Shown: positions 22,328 to 23,097 of the stretch, piece after piece
How positions within the stretch are numbered: the first letter of the stretch is position 1
How the letters are laid out: the number at the start of each line of letters is the position of its first letter
The notes under the pieces: model-generated
The model's input: only the letters and a program-made list of their open reading frames with translations
Told to the model about the DNA's origin: nothing
Database searches by the model: none
Position numbers and translations under genes: made by a program
Assembly (NCBI GenBank): GCA_029983595.1
Contig: JASBZD010000008.1
Span: 1 to 23,097, forward strand
Direction of reading: 5' to 3'
From: Peptoniphilaceae bacterium
Lineage (GTDB): Bacteria > Bacillota > Clostridia > Tissierellales > Peptoniphilaceae
DNA: 23,097 nucleotides

Positions 22328-23097
22328 CTAGTTTCTAGCCCAAATTTCATTCATTCCAAGCTTAATATTTTGTGCTAATTGTCTCTTAGCAGGACAAACA
22401 TAGCTACAAGCACCACATTGAATACATTCTTCAGCAAACGCAGCCTTAGCATCATCATATTTGCCATGAAGAATAAGTTTTTCTAATCTTTGTGGATTAA
22501 GTCTTGATGGACATACAGAAACGCATTTATCACATTTGATACAAGGAGTAGGCCTACTAGTATCCATATACTCTTTAGTTAAAACTACAATACCAGTAAT
22601 ATTTTTAGTAACTGGAGATTCTAGATCGAAAATTTGAGATCCATTCATAGGGCCCCCTGAAATAATAGCCACTACATCGCCATTAAATCCTCCACATTGA
22701 TTAATTAAATCAATAATTGGAGTACCTATTCTTGTCAATATGTTTTTAGGTTCTTTTACACCTGGACCAGTAACAGAAATTACTCTTTCAAATAAAGGAA
22801 TTCCATTATAATAAGCATTATGTAAAGCTCTAAAAGTGTTTACGTTAGAAACAAATGCCCCAACAGCTCCACTTCTTTCACCTACTGGTACTTTTCTATT
22901 TAATACTGAGTCGATAACTCTTGTAGAGTCACCTTGTGGAAATTTAGTCTGCATACTAGCAACTTCTACTTTTGAAAAGTCATTAGTAGCGCTATCCACA
23001 GCAGAAATAGCATCAGGCTTATTATCTTCTATAGCTATGTATCCTGCATTACATCCTAACGCATTAACAACTAGTGAAACACCACTTACTACTTCAG
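22328..23097 (-). CDS. rnfC: Rnf complex subunit RnfC (5' end cut by window edge)
   Basis: The frame is open through the right window edge (256 codons seen); RnfC is about 440 residues, so roughly 180 N-terminal residues, including part of the flavin/NADH-binding core, lie outside. Visible are VNALGCNAGYIAIEDNKPDAI, VERSGAVGAFVSNVNT-like VGERSGAVGAFVSN, and RVISVTGPGVKEPKN, the SLBB region, then the two cluster motifs CIKCDKCVSVCPSRLNP and CIQCGACSYVCP. RnfC carries FMN and iron-sulfur clusters on the cytoplasmic side and reduces NAD+. A GTG at 22999 inside the frame is not a real start, because conserved RnfC sequence continues upstream of it. First visible gene of the rnf operon. Confidence 0.96.
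   Translation of the reverse strand, partial: EVVSGVSLVVNALGCNAGYIAIEDNKPDAISAVDSATNDFSKVEVASMQTKFPQGDSTRVIDSVLNRKVPVGERSGAVGAFVSNVNTFRALHNAYYNGIPLFERVISVTGPGVKEPKNILTRIGTPIIDLINQCGGFNGDVVAIISGGPMNGSQIFDLESPVTKNITGIVVLTKEYMDTSRPTPCIKCDKCVSVCPSRLNPQRLEKLILHGKYDDAKAAFAEECIQCGACSYVCPAKRQLAQNIKLGMNEIWARN

Noticed and set aside
22328..22999. A separate gene starting at the GTG at 22999
   Set aside because: The same frame continues to the window edge with RnfC-like sequence (NALGCNAGYIAIEDNKPDA), so this is the interior of rnfC.

Overview
The window is AT-rich DNA from a low-GC, monoderm, anaerobic Firmicute. The Rnf complex in the C-D-G-E-A-B order, the NusG-domain-II/Gx-transporter pair, the two-gene radical SAM unit upstream of an RNase E/G gene, and a type IV pilus operon without outer-membrane parts all point to Clostridia/Tissierellia. 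MreC, MreD and PBP2 are present but no mreB lies beside them, which would fit a Gram-positive anaerobic coccus (Peptoniphilaceae such as Parvimonas, Peptoniphilus, Anaerococcus or Finegoldia). The genus is a guess from gene content, not a match I could run.

Layout. Every gene except luxS is on the minus strand, so transcription runs from high to low coordinates. (1) 23097 down to 18659: the 3' part of rnfC, then rnfD, rnfG, rnfE, rnfA and rnfB, ended by a strong hairpin terminator at 18616-18646. (2) A promoter with an extended -10 (18595-18603) starts a tightly packed, roughly 10-kb transcription unit: a NusG-domain-II protein (apparent ATA start), a Gx/HepS-I transporter-like protein, radC, mreC, mreD, a very long PBP2, a B12-binding-type radical SAM protein, its DUF2344 partner and a short RNase E/G. 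It ends at a hairpin (8630-8663) shared with luxS. (3) luxS is a single-gene unit on the plus strand. (4) Divergent from luxS, a second extended -10 promoter (8067-8075) drives a type IV pilus operon: pilB, pilC, major pilin, prepilin peptidase, PilM-like, PilN-like and PilO-like proteins, then four pilin-like genes whose order and shape match GspH, GspI, GspJ and GspK. It runs off the left edge.

Functionally the window joins an energy module (Rnf: ferredoxin:NAD+ oxidoreduction coupled to ion transport), an envelope module (MreC/MreD/PBP2 for wall growth plus a putative small-molecule transporter), RNA processing/modification genes, AI-2 synthesis, and a surface fibre machine. The most unusual points are the ATA start, the PilO-like protein with a long surface-exposed C-terminal extension, a sequence motif shared by the PilN-like and PilO-like proteins, a 24-bp tandem repeat at the end of the major pilin gene, the 1090-residue PBP2, and an RNase E/G that lacks its zinc-link. 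I found no CRISPR array, tRNA, rRNA, insertion sequence or prophage gene. No gene-free stretch exceeds about 100 bases.
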